DNA of 64,000 nt from Piezodorus guildinii. Taxonomy: Eukaryota > Arthropoda > Insecta > Hemiptera > Pentatomidae. The stretch covers positions 105,060,116-105,124,115 of the forward strand of contig CM041294.1 of the NCBI GenBank assembly GCA_023052935.1, given 5' to 3'. The notes under the pieces are model-generated. The model had not been told where the DNA came from, ran no database searches, and worked only from the letters and a program-made list of their open reading frames with translations. Made by a program: the position numbers and the translations under genes. Positions 46,591 to 59,047 of the stretch are shown here, piece after piece; the stretch's first letter is position 1; each line of letters begins with the position of its first letter.

Positions 46591-48127
46591 TAATGTCAGA
46601 GTTAAAAGCCCTCCGAAACCAAGACGTGAACTCGTAATTATTTTATAACAAGTTTTTGGTCGTCTAGTTTTAGCGCGCTTATCCACTCAGGCACCCTGTC
46701 CTAATTTTATTGCTATCATCGAAACATACTAAATGGTGATTTATTATCTATAAGTTGTGAAGTTTGCGATGCTTCGTAACAAATTTTTAAATACTAATTT
46801 TCCTTAGGAATGAATGCTGCTTCGTTTAGTAACATTAACCACCATTGACGCTTGGTTTGTCACTTTATTTCTCAATGGATTGGATAGGCTGTCTAGAAAT
46901 TTTCACAAAGCATTAAGCCTTCATACATTCATACCTTCAATTATGAAATAGAAGTATTATATGAAACCCGTCGGACCTTTAAAGCTGTTATAGAATGCAA
47001 CTACCCTTAATTAAAATGGAGGACCAATTTAGACGGGTTTGTTCAAGACAAGGTGCAACAAAGCAGCTCAATCTAGCGACACAATTGAAGGCGTTGAGCT
47101 GGATACAATGGGCTGAGACCCTTTTGAAAAATTAAAACCAACGTCCAGGCTTATTCTTTCCATTTTAACCTGCGAAGATCATTTTAAAAATTATTATATT
47201 TTATCGGATATCAGCAAGTTGGTTAGCTATAGTAAATAACTTTCTTAATTAAAAAGAAAAACGTGAAATTATATGTTCCCGAAATTCAATAATCAGTTTT
47301 CGGAAGAATATATCTTTTTTAGTAATAATTTTTATGTTTTCGTTCATATTGAAACCAAATAGCGCATAATATCTAGGTTAAATCTGCATTTGATTTTAAG
47401 CCTATTCGATTTGGTATTTGATAATTATCAAGCTATTATAACTTCGTCTATTGTCTAGTGAAATAGGAAATTTACCTGAATACATTCGTTTTTTTTAAAT
47501 AAACAAAAAACAATTAATAAACCTAAAAAGTTTGTTTAATTCTATTCCTTCAAGGACTCAAAAATAATAAAAATTCTATTGATTAATTTTCGATCCTGTA
47601 ATTTTAAAGTGATTCATAAATGGTTATCGATAGAAATATTTTGGAATATTCTTTCCTTTTTTTTTTATATGTATTTTTAATAATCACTTTTAGGAATTAG
47701 TGCACTAAGTGTAAAATACAAAAAAAAATGAGAGATCTATTAGAAAAAAATTATTTACTAAGGATAAGTTAATTGCGGGTGCCGTCAACCCTTAATTAAG
47801 CAGAAAATTAATTTATTCGTGCCAACGTTTCGGCTAATATTTTAGGCCTTCTTCAGGGCGATTGAAGGAGGTAGATCACAACATTCAAAATCAAAAGGGA
47901 GTTTTTTTTTTCTATATTGCATCATTTTTTAATAATTATTTCATTAACAAAATATGATTGAATTTAAGCTCCACCTTTATCATTATTTTTGTTTGCTTTG
48001 TAAACGTATACTGACGACTCGTTTATTGATATGTCAGAAATACATTATTCTGAAGGTTAAAATTATTCTGTTAAAAGTTTTAATTTTTTTTTTCAAATTG
48101 TAGTATAATATAAACAAAATGAATAGA
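46591..48127. other. Intronic stretch with one hammerhead-like motif
   Basis: No exon. A minus-strand CTGAAGA...GCCGAAACGTTGG motif lies at 47822-47858. The rest is AT-rich without recognised repeats. Confidence 0.35.
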
Positions 48128-48290
48128 GGGAGTAAAAATCCTTAGCGGTTTCGTCTTCGGAGGTGATCCAAGGTACTCGTAAAAGATCCCTATCCTAGTT
48201 AAACCTGGATAGACAAAAATTGTGTTCACACTGTAGCATCATCCAATTAGCCACAAAAGCATTAAGTGACGTTAAATGAATAATTAAAAA
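48128..48290 (+). repeat. SINE family 1, body and tail
   Basis: GGAGTAAAAATCCTTAG, GGTACTCGTAAAAGATCCCT, AACCTGGATAGACAAAA, ACTGTAGCATCATCC and the tail GACGTTAAATGAATAA follow family order. The tRNA-like head is absent. Confidence 0.78.
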
Positions 48291-48339
48291 CATGATTAAA
48301 TCTAATTAAAAATACAAAAGATTATTATTTTATCTTCTT

Positions 48340-48600
48340 AAAATTTTCCAATATTCATCCATGTTTCTAGTTGTTCTTTGAATCCCCCATTCGGTCAAGT
48401 TGAGAAGATTCGAGAAATATCAATGTCTGTCTGACTCATTTTCAAAGAAATTCTGAAATTATCTAGATTTTCTCTGTTCTTCGGTCCACTGTGTTAATGC
48501 CAAATTCTATTTCTGCTCCATCTTCATAGCTTAAATATTTGAACATGCAGCCCTTCTGCTGTCTCTCTATTTTTGTTAGTTTGGCAGACATGTTAACCTT
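48340..48600 (-). pseudogene. Possible LINE reverse transcriptase relic
   Basis: The minus strand reads KIERQQKGCMFKYLSYEDGA then EIEFGINTVDRRTEKI before a stop. This resembles the FKYLGS...DG..EI..RI segment that follows the palm in RTE/CR1-type LINEs. Short and isolated, so only tentative. Confidence 0.4.
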
Positions 48601-50146
48601 GTGAATATTAAATAGTTTGTTGAGTGATTTCAATTTATAATTGTGAATTAAATGGGAAATTAGAGGTGTTTGAAAGATTTAAATTGGATAAAATTTCTGT
48701 CGCTTTTTTTCTAAATATGTTACAAAAAACAACAAAAAAACATCCCAACACTTTTTCTTGATGTAGTACCACCCACAATAGAAAGTAAACTAGAATTCGC
48801 GTACTAAATAACAGCTTCTAAGCCACATAGACTCTCATCCTGTAAAAGAAATGAGCGATGGTCAAACGATATTTGTTTTTCACCGAAGGTTAAAGAACTG
48901 ATTGACCTTTAAATGGATCAGGATAAAGTTGTTTTCAAGGGCAGTTACACTATATGCAGCTGGATAAAAAAATATGTAATTTATTTTTTTGTTTTTCCTG
49001 TTCTCTGCGACCAGTTTCTCTTATTTTCCATTTCTTTCTATGGTTTCTTCTGACTTTTACTTAAATCCAATTTATTAGAGACCTAGTTGGTAAAGTTTGT
49101 AAAGTTAATAATTTAGGTAGATCTTACTATAAAATACATCTTCAATCCAATCAATCAAAAAAAAAAAAAAAAAAATAATAGAAATCCTAATGAACCTAGT
49201 TTAATGATTACTTACTGATTCAATCCTTATAATACATTTGTCGAAAGTTACAATTAGTGTTATTTTTTGGAGGAAAAGGAGATTAAACTTTAAAGTTACA
49301 TAAACAATCAGAGGTGTGTACATAGGGGCGTTAAAATCACATTTTATACAATTGATATAATTATTTTTAGTAATTATAATTTTTGAAAGAAAATCAAACG
49401 CTAGATTATTTAAATAATTAAGAATAATATAATAGTTTTAAGAAGATAGGTTCATATATGATTGCCTGTAAATTTTTTTTTTATAGTATAGATACTAATG
49501 TTTATATTATTTGAAGAGAAAAAAAATGTGTTTAGATAGTAAAAAGATAATAATACCAATTTTAACTGACTTTATTACCTATAATTTACTGCCATTTCGC
49601 AGGTTGTGTTATAAACCATCTCAAGAATAAATTTCCCATTTTTATTTAATGACCTTCTGATATTACAAATTCTTTGTCAAGGACATTCGTAAATTATTCA
49701 TGATATTACTAAATGTCTTACCTATGAATCGACTTGTTAGCTGCATTTTACAAAAGACAGTGTTCAAGACATACCTATTTAGAGATTTCAAAAATATATA
49801 TAATATTGGATTTTCGTAAACTCTTTGCAGTATCCAATTATGTTTTTCACCTTTGTGGCATTGCTATTCATCGAATATTACAAAAACCTGTTCTCTTATT
49901 TTTTTCTTCTCTATTACAAAAACCTTTCTCCAAATGTTTAATTATTAAAACACTCATAATAATTTATTAATTATGCCCGATGCCAAAAAGTGTAATGGAT
50001 TAATGATATATAAGATACCTGTATATAGACTTGTCATCTCCCGGGTTCGCGATTCAACCTTTTCATTAATACTTTATACTCTAATATAATAAAATAATAA
50101 TAGTGGGAAATATATTAAAAAGACTAATTATAGCTTTGGTCTTTAG
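48601..50146. other. End of the large intron
   Basis: AT-rich, with an A-run near 49158-49175. No coding segment until the acceptor at 50146. Confidence 0.4.
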
Positions 50147-50297
50147 CTGATGGCTCCGTCTGCAGAAGAACTTACAGAGAAAAAAGATCAGACTGATTGT
50201 GACAACGACGTGGAACAGAATCTGAAACAGCTGGCGAAACACTTCCAAAAACTCAACGGATCCCGCACGGGCTCTCTGGAGGATTGCGACGATCAAG
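50147..50297 (+). CDS. Upstream coding exon of the glycogen-targeting PP1 subunit
   Basis: A GC-richer 151-nt exon lies between acceptor TTTGGTCTTTAG and donor CAAG/GTAAAT. It reads L-MAPSAEELTEKKDQTDCDND and continues through VEQNLKQLAKHFQKLNGSRT and GSLEDCDDQ with one leftover base. It enters in phase 0 (compatible with the exon at 19665) and leaves in phase 1, so its final G plus the first two bases of the exon at 59048 make GAT and stay in frame into STEMQGG. An ATG four bases into the exon (50150) could also be an alternative start. The peptide is charged, probably disordered, with a short amphipathic helix; no domain is recognised. Confidence 0.78.
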
Positions 50298-51247
<950 letters not shown>

Positions 51248-51682
51248 TAAAAGAAAATTTAAACTATCGCCATTTAAGCCCTGTCAGACTGTTTCAATTA
51301 GAATGAAACTTATATCATATAAAAACCCATTAAATTTTACATAAATATAGAGATTTTAATCAAAATCGTTATAGTCGTTTCTGTGTAAATCATAAAAAGA
51401 TGAACAATGCATGGTATAAAGTTGCTCTTCTGGTTAGCCGATTTTTGATGAAAAAGTTGCTGTAACATCTCGGGCATATATGTGTCTAATCTCAGTTTTG
51501 TACACCTTTCCGTTTTCTTGCTGGACTTACTACACACGGTCATACAGATCTTTTTCGGGGCTTGGTTTTCTGGACTCAGGGGATCCTAAAACGTTTATTT
51601 CAGTTGAAAACTGGAATTCGAAACTTTTCACGATCGCAATACTTTCCCTTACTAGATATTTCATAGATAGGTAAGTGAAAGT
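51248..51682 (-). repeat. HINE-like family, copy 6 (half copy)
   Basis: Starts within the family (CCATTTAAGCCCTGTCAGAC) and ends AGATAGGTAAGTGAAAGT, keeping the terminal 13-mer. The CA tract is reduced to CACACGGTCATACAG. Confidence 0.82.
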
Positions 51683-51948
51683 AATAAGTTCTATTAATAA
51701 CTCCTTGCCAGTTGTTGCGTATTTGTTTTTCTGCAGCTATTATTTGCAAATATGTTTCCCATGCTATTTACTTGAGCGGAGAAGGAAAAAAAAAATTCTC
51801 TTAAATTGTCCTTGGAATGGGTTCTTCTACTTGTATTTAATACAATCTCACCAACATCATAATGAAAATAAAGTTCATATCTGAGATTTTATTTATATCT
51901 TTGGCCATTTATACCTTTATTTGGGACACTTATGGTTGACGCCTTTAA

Positions 51949-51984
<36 letters not shown>

Positions 51985-52699
51985 AATAATTCAGGAACGT
52001 AATGAAGTTATCGAAATTTTAATGGAAATGACGAAAGGGAATATAAGTTGATTTCTAAAAATATAATGAAGCATTAATTTCTTAAAAGAAATTTAGAATA
52101 TAAAATAAAAATGCCTTTTTTTTTAAACTAGTTCAAACATCAAAAATAGACTCACTATTTCCTAACTGTTTCGAGTCAAAAGGTCTTGTTTGTATTCCCA
52201 GTCGTTAACTACTTCAAATAAATTTTTCTAAGAAATCTTTCCAGTTGTTTGTGTTCTAAGGTTTGTCCAAATAACGTTTCATTTATAGGAGAGGTTTTAG
52301 GATTTAGAATAAACTATTTTATCTTCTCCAAAATGGAAAATAATTATTCATTTTGTTTTTTGGCACTTAAAATGGAGTTCAATTTAAATTTAGTCACTCC
52401 TTAGAATACTTCTTATTAATTTGTTTTTGCAGGTCTTCAAATCTATTTATTGTTTTGTTTTTTCAGTTTTGTAAAGGGTCCTTGATAAATAAAAAGGACA
52501 TTCTTCCAGCCCCAAAATCATCTGCAATACATTTTTTTTTCGATACTAGTGAACAGATGTTGCGATAAAATAAATAAATGAGTATGTACTATAATAGATA
52601 GCAACACTCACTGAACATGCTATATACGCTCAAGTCAGAATCAATGACCTAATATTAAGTGCTGTCGTATTTTGAATAGATTAGGTTGTACTCTCTGTA
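51683..52699. other. Intron, AT-rich
   Basis: No coding segment; a 31-base A-run lies at about 51950-51982. Confidence 0.45.
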
Positions 52700-53028
52700 A
52701 TAAGTTGGTATGACTTTATTTTATTTAACTCCTGTATATATTGCGGGTACTTTGTTCGAATCTCGGCTGAGGCAATATATAATTTATTCTGTTAATTCAG
52801 CCTGGAGGGAAGAGGGGAGAAGGGGGGGAGGGGCGACCCTAGGGTATGGAGGTCCTCCTGGGGCCAATCCAGCCTCTATAAAGTGGGTACCCGAAAATTG
52901 GGGGAAAAACCTGGAGGCTGAGCGTGATCAAGGCCTGATCACCTCATTGCACGGCCCTTGGGCTAGAAACACTACGAATCTTTATATCTACTGAGCCCAA
53001 GAATTCATGGGTTGTAGTGGTACAGGTT
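52700..53028 (+). repeat. SINE family 2, second copy
   Basis: The B-box-like TTTGTTCGAATCTCGGC, TATTCTGTTAATTC and the body AACCTGGAGGCTGAGCGTGA, CACCTCATTGCACGG and CACTACGAATCTTTATATC match the minus-strand copy at 7861-8127 in order. A G-rich stretch (52803-52835) is extra relative to that copy. The 94-codon open frame here is incidental. Confidence 0.78.
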
Positions 53029-54689
53029 TTTTTTTACATGTTTTATACTCTGCATAGCTATTATATTATTTGTTAAAGTGAAGCTTACTTTTTTTTTTTT
53101 TTTTTTAATTATTTTTCGCTAATAAGTTTCAAACTTAAATATCTGACAATTTATATGAGCTAGAGAAAATATGGGATATACTTAAAACTCAGTCAGGTTT
53201 TTTAAACTAATCCTGTTTTATGATATGTTTCATACGGCGTTTTGTTGTATAACTTGACGAATAATTATAATACTAATTAATAATAATAATAAAAATAACG
53301 CATAATGTGGGAGACTATGAGTACCCCTATATTTCTGCCATAATATATTATAGTAGAACTTCCAACTATGGAGATCTCTAAAACGTTTATCATGTGATTT
53401 ATGTCAACTCTTGGGTCGACCAGACTTTATTTATTTTATTGATATAGGCAATCCACAACATAGGTGATGTTTGCCGACGTAAAATATTGCTATTTCAAAT
53501 ATATTACCAATAACAGTTCATAGTTATATAGATTGAGAAGGTAGGTATGAAAGGTAGGTAGGAATATGGAGAAGGTTAATTAATGGAGTGATAAACATAA
53601 TTTAATTGCAATAAAAATACAATTGAAAGAAAAAATCAAAATATTAAGCATAAATTATTCATGATAAAATAAAAATCAGTATACTTCGGGGCATTAGATG
53701 GATTCATATAATTTATTTCTTTTTAAATAATCAAATAAATGTGGGATGTGTGTACTGTTGTCATTTAATAGAGTATTTAAATGATATGGAAGGTCGACAC
53801 CTATCAGTTGCCTGCAGTCTGTCAGATAAGTACACATTTGTGGAAATACAATAGTGGATACTTTTCCTAAATAATGCCTGTATTATCTGAATCTTATAAT
53901 TTTTATTTAAGAATCTAAAAATATGTAATCTGATCATGGCAGACAGTTATAATTGTTTCTTAAACGTCATGTGCACTTATCTTTTACAATAATAGTCGTC
54001 AGGTAAGGCAAGACTGTGTAAAATGACAAGTGTTTTTCGATTCCAAGTTAAACAAATATTTACCGATGACGACGGATGTTTTTCATTGGTCCTTCTCGAA
54101 GATGGCCCCTTCAATTGAGGCTATTAGATACGATATTTGCGACTATATGCGACTTGGATCGGCCTTGAACCCCGACAAATACAAATATAGACGGTAATAA
54201 GAAACCTGTGAGACATTAACAAGATATACAAGGCGATGAACAAGATATTCACTGTAGAGAATGAAATGAGATGAGATTCGCTTACTTTTTTCCTGTTGTC
54301 TGCTGTTAGGTATTGCGCAGTGGTTCCGCTTGACCTTGGGTAAATTTTCCTAAATTAACTTACAAAGTCCTTCTCTTTGCTGGCGAGTCTCCAACTGGTG
54401 AAAATCATTTCTCTTAAATAGCACAAGTAGAACGGATGTTGGGCTTTCGTAACGTTTACAAGAATATTCTTTTAATTTCTAAATTTGGTTATTTTGATAC
54501 TAATAATGTTTCCCTCTATATTTCCCATTATTATCTTTATCCAATTGCCTTCCATTAATTTTTTTGGTTTCGATTTAGTTAATTTTAACATCTCTCTGAT
54601 TTACTGACTAATAATTCTTTGATATATTTTTTTTTAACTTACACAGTATTAATTGCTCAATCCTTTCGAATTCTTGATAAAGCGCTTTC
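53029..54689. other. Intron, no element recognised
   Basis: AT-rich; slightly GC-richer near 54060-54200 but without an exon-like frame or splice borders. Confidence 0.4.
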
Positions 54690-56152
54690 TTAACACGTTC
54701 ACTCCGGGGCGAATATCTAAGTTTTTCCGAGTGAGGCGGGAATGTATTAGCCGCTTAGGCTTCGTGGGGCCACACTGTTCCAAGTTTCAAAGTATTTAAT
54801 GAGAGATCACAACAGTGTATGACTTATAGGATTAATTATGGAAATACTTGAAAACAAAATTCTTATATTATTATTCATAATTAAAAATGATTCTTATATT
54901 ATTATTTTTTATATTCTTAGTTTATTTTATTTTATAATTCTTGTCATAATTACTCCGAGAGATTTGAGGTGCGATCGGGTTTGAAACAGGGTGACTCCCT
55001 TTCACCTGTTTTGTTTAATATAGCCTTAGAATATGTTATAAAAAAGGTGATGTGTACCGAGAAAGGCTTAAATATGGGTGACAAGATTCCGGTTTTGGGG
55101 TATGCCGATGATTTGGTACTACTAGGTGAAGACACGGAAACTATACAACTAAATACAAGTGTGTTAATAAAAACCGGTAAACAAATAGGTCTCGAATTAA
55201 ATACCGATAAGACGAAATATATGATTAGTTGCAGAAATGGTGGCGATCATGATGATATTAATATTTCAGGTCATACTTTTGAACACGTTGAGAAATTCAA
55301 GTATTTAGGTTCAATGATAACAAGAACAAATGAAATCCAGGAAGAAATAAAGTCCCGGTTAAAGGTGGGAAATGCGTATTATTATTCAGTTGCTAAATTA
55401 CTTAGCTCGCGGCTTCTGTCCAAAAACTTAAAGCTTAGAATTTATAAAACTATTATTCTTCCAACGGATTTTTACGGATGCGAAACGTGGCCGCTTACTT
55501 TGAAGGATGAACAACGGATTAAGGTTTTCGAGAATAAGATACTGCGTAAAATATTTGGTCCGAAGAGGGATGAGGCCACTGGGGATTTTAGAAGGTTGCA
55601 CAACGCGGAATTGCGGAGTTTGTACTCTGTGAATATAATTGAGTTGATAGCATCGCGGAGACTCAAATGGGCGCGTAAAGTTGTTGGGCTTAGTGAGGAA
55701 CGGATTCCGAGAAAGTTGGTATTCGCTGAACCGACTGGTAGGCGTCCGAAAGGTAGGCCGAAGGGTCGATGGGAGGATTGCATTAAGCCTGATCTCGGGG
55801 GCTTGGGCTTGACCGGTGAACATTGGACGAGTCTGTGCAGGCGAAGTTCGGTGGTATCGGCATCAAACCTTCGGGTTCGGTAAGCCTATTATTATTATTA
55901 TATTCTTAAATCATATTATGGAAATAAAAATAGGAAAAGAAATCACGCACAGCTAAATAAAGTTCTTAAAGAAGAGTAATCAAGTGAAATCATCCGATAA
56001 GATTCCTTTGAGGGGGATGTTGAAAGTTATAAAATATTTAATAGATAAACCCTTATGCTTGTTAACTCATACAACATGTAATGTTGAGAAAAAATAAAAC
56101 CCCGACCCACAGAACAGACAGGTGTGACCCACCGCCGGCATAAACATGTTAA
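54690..56152. mobile_element. piggyBac-like TTAA element interrupted by an RTE-like LINE
   Basis: TTAA termini at 54690-54693 and 56149-56152; the left end CACGTTCACTCCGGGGCG matches the 41179 element. The flanks 54690-54950 and ~55900-56152 are homologous to the two halves of that 562-bp element, while 54950-55890 is an inserted LINE 3' segment. No piggyBac transposase is present. Confidence 0.78.
54950..55890 (+). pseudogene. RTE-like LINE 3' part with intact reverse transcriptase C-terminal half
   Basis: Open for 304 codons to the stop at 55881-55883. It starts within the RT palm (ERFEVRSGLKQGDSLSPVLF), includes the catalytic GYADDLVLLGE, then NTDKTKYMI, FKYLGSMITRTNEIQEEI, YGCETWPLTLKDEQRI, SRRLKWARKVVGLSEER and GRRPKGRPKGRWEDC. 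The endonuclease domain and RT fingers are missing, so this is a 5'-truncated copy with no independent activity. The 3' end is GGTAAGCCT followed by a short (ATT)n tail, as in RTE-type LINEs. The coding frame is otherwise undamaged, so the insertion is fairly recent. Confidence 0.92.
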
Positions 56153-56769
56153 AGAACTAAGTTGAATGTGAATCCTAAATAAATTACTTTTAATATTATT
56201 TTTATCGTTCATTATCACTTACCCAGGGCTAAACATAAGAATTTTCGTGAGGGAGGGAAGATAATATCAAATTTAATTACTAACACTGTCAACTGAGCAA
56301 AATATTACCACGGATATGACTTTTGGCCGGGGGTCTGTGACATTCATTGTCTAACGATTTTTATACCCTCAGTTTGAAACGCTCTAGCTCTGTTGGTGTT
56401 GCTCGGTTAAAAAATTTGACGATTCTTTCCATGTCAGAAATTTACTAGAGAATTTTTTTTGTTATATGACATTTTTCGTTAGGATCGACCGTTGTTAGAT
56501 TGATTCTTTCTTTCTTTACCTATAATTCATCGTCCGTCCGCGAACTAAATTTCTCTGTGACTGAGAAAATCAGTAAATTATGGATAGATGTATCTATGGT
56601 TTATTGTTTTTCTATGTGAGGGAGAAATACCAAAGCCACATTTTTTTTTTTCTAGATCATTCCTAAGAATGAATATGACTCGTAATTGGTCGCTCGCTGA
56701 ATCATGCTCCCCGATGTTCCTTTCTGATTTCCCGTAGTTTCGGGTATACTTTAAAATTATTAAATATGA

Positions 56770-56773
<4 letters not shown>
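56153..56773. other. Intron, no element recognised
   Basis: AT-rich with moderate GC patches; no exon supported. Confidence 0.4.

Positions 56774-56862
<89 letters not shown>
56774..56862. repeat. (CT)n-(TA)n compound microsatellite
   Basis: About 14 CT units followed by about 30 TA units, directly abutting the Helitron-like segment at 56871. Confidence 0.95.
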
Positions 56863-56866
<4 letters not shown>

Positions 56867-56870
56867 ATAT

Positions 56871-57112
56871 CGGGATTTTGGTTTCCGCTAACTCCTTCTA
56901 AACCACAAGACGGATTTTGATACGGTTTTCATCATCATTAATGGCATTCTATCCTGAAGGTTTATAAGTAAAATACATTGCAATTTAGCTTTTCTTTAAA
57001 CGGGAAAAATATATTTTCTGTGACCAAGTCATCAATAAATTATCCCTGAAATATAAGTAGCAACATAGGTTCAAATTGTATCCTTGCGAAGCAGGGACAG
57101 GCCTACTTGTAT
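56871..57112 (+). mobile_element. Candidate short non-autonomous Helitron
   Basis: Begins TCGGGATTTTGG after an AT tract and ends with a hairpin CCTTGC-GAA-GCAGGG, then ACAGGCCTACTTG. A 5' TC and a 3' hairpin about 10 nt before CTRR are Helitron features, but the terminal tetranucleotide here reads CTAC, so the end is mutated or the assignment wrong. Confidence 0.4.
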
Positions 57113-58369
57113 ATTTTCGCAATGCCTTGAGAATTATTTTAGGGGTTTATTTCCAAAAAATCTCTTTTCTAAACCGTTTTAATAAGTAATATGAGGAAAG
57201 TGTTGCTGCCTCAAAATACATTAACAATGCTTTTGAGGTATCACAGAATAAAATCTTGAAATAAATTTCTTGTTATATTAAAAAAGTTTTTTTATCGTGC
57301 AATAGCAACATTGGTGCTTGAGCGATAATAAATCTTACTACTATTCTTTATTAATAAATATTTCTAATATTATCTGTGCAATAATTTTAAAATAATTTAA
57401 ATTAATTAAATGAATATAGTGTCAGATTAAGTTGGAAGTAATGAAAATCCCACATGATCAGATCTCAACGCTGATCACACTAAGATGGTACCAGGATAAC
57501 TCACCCTTTCTTCTTTGGTTGGGAGGGATAGAGGATTTAGGAGAAATATGGAATATTATTTTAATAATAAAAAAAAAAAAGAAAGGTTTGGCTTGAATAC
57601 TTCGACTATAAATATAATAATTTCTTCGAGAGTACATGTTAGTCATCCTTAACCATTATATTTCAATACTTTACTGGAGACAGTTACTTATCTAATATAG
57701 ACTTTCTCTGGAAATTGGTATGGGGTTTATCTAGGCTACATTAGTAAATAAATAGAAAAAAATGTTTTATACGAATACAAATATGGAATATCCTCGGATA
57801 TGTGAAGAAGTAGGATCTCGTAAAAAATATTTTATTTCGGTTTTTCGCTTTGATCATTATAGAGAAGAGTTATATTAAAAACTATTTATCCTCTACAAAC
57901 TACATCCATAAAATATGTTTTTATTATTAAAATAGGATATGGATAGTAAGAATAGTACTTGTACAATAGCATGAAAGCATCAATAATGCTTTCAGTAATT
58001 AAAAAAATAATTATATATGTTTTTTTTTATTAAAATACATTTTTAAGAAATTAAATGCAGCGTGTATAAATATATATATATTTTATAATTAGGCGATTAT
58101 AGAGCAACATACGCAATCTTTACTTTCTTCCTGTAAGGAAAAATTATTTGTATATTTTTTTTACTCTTCAATTAAAATTAATTATGATTTTTTTTTTCTT
58201 AATGGCTCTTTATCTGATCCCGAGATGTTTATTACAGGCGATATCTATTGTTGTATAATAATTGATCCAACTCGTGATTGCTCCACTTTAGAAAGACACG
58301 CCGCAGACAGATGGAAGATTATACCTCACTATCGCTGTGTGGGAGAGTGATCACCATATGATATCCCGA
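57113..58369. other. Intron and upstream region of the alternative first exon
   Basis: AT-rich to about 58200, then less so; 58270-58370 probably contains promoter-proximal sequence of the internal promoter. Confidence 0.4.
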
Positions 58370-58400
58370 TATAAAATAGACTAAAGTTATTTATCTCAAT
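58370..58400 (+). promoter_or_regulatory. TATA-like element and probable start region of an internal promoter
   Basis: TATAAAAT at 58370-58377 lies about 25-30 bp upstream of an initiator-like CTCAATG near 58396 and about 100 bp before the ATG at 58473, which has a strong context (G at -3 and +4). Confidence 0.45.
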
Positions 58401-58472
58401 GTAAAATCCATATCGTTACGTTCCGTTCCCGAGTCAACATCAATCCGTTCCGTCGCTGTGAGAATCTCAGCA

Positions 58473-58521
58473 ATGGGTCCGATACAGATAGCTGCACCAT
58501 TCAGTTTTAATTCATTCAATT
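58473..58521 (+). CDS. Alternative first coding exon of the PP1 glycogen-targeting subunit
   Basis: Reads MGPIQIAAPFSFNSFN and one leftover base, ending at a good donor (AATT/GTAAGT). The leftover T plus AT of the exon at 59048 make TAT, so it enters STEMQGG in frame. This outgoing phase 1 is identical to that of the exon at 50147, so the two are interchangeable 5' exons giving proteins with different N-termini. The preceding ~200 bp is less AT-rich and holds a TATA-like box. Confidence 0.65.
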
Positions 58522-59047
58522 GTAAGTCAAACATTTTCTTTACTAAATACAAAAATAACGCGGATTGTTTTTTTTCTCAGTTATTGTGTTACAGTCAAAA
58601 TAATATATACCTGCGTGGAGTTAAACTTTATTGTCATTTCACGACAGCTGTTGATTTATTAGTATATATGTAAAGTATTTTCCCGGCGGCCGTATCGCCT
58701 TCTACTGGTTCATTGTAGCGGAGCGGAAGTGGTGCAGTAGGCGTTGAATTCATTAGATTCTCTTGTGATTTTTTGAACCTGGAATCTTGATAGATATAAG
58801 GCGTAGGGTGCGAGTTCATGTCACGCAGCAGATGTTCCCATCAACGAGAATATAACAGATTACAGTGCCTTTTATAAACATATTTACCCACTAATCGTAT
58901 TAAATATTTTCTTTGATTACACTTAGCTCCATTGCAATAAATACTTACTTATATAATGTTATTATTAATTTAAATTAAATATTAGAAAATATAAATATTA
59001 AAAACACGATTATTAAAAGCAACTACATGATTATTGTTTTGTTTCAG
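58522..59047. other. Short intron before the main exon
   Basis: Ends TTATTGTTTTGTTTCAG. The part at 58684-58835 is GC-richer and vaguely tRNA-like; no RNA gene is called. Confidence 0.6.

Noticed and set aside
55428..55823. Minus-strand frames inside the RTE fragment
   Set aside because: Antisense shadows of the plus-strand reverse transcriptase frame, which has clear motifs.
58684..58835. tRNA-like or SINE-like segment with GTGGTGCAGTAGGCGTTG and GTGCGAGTTCATGTCA
   Set aside because: B box is too degenerate and no second copy exists in the window.
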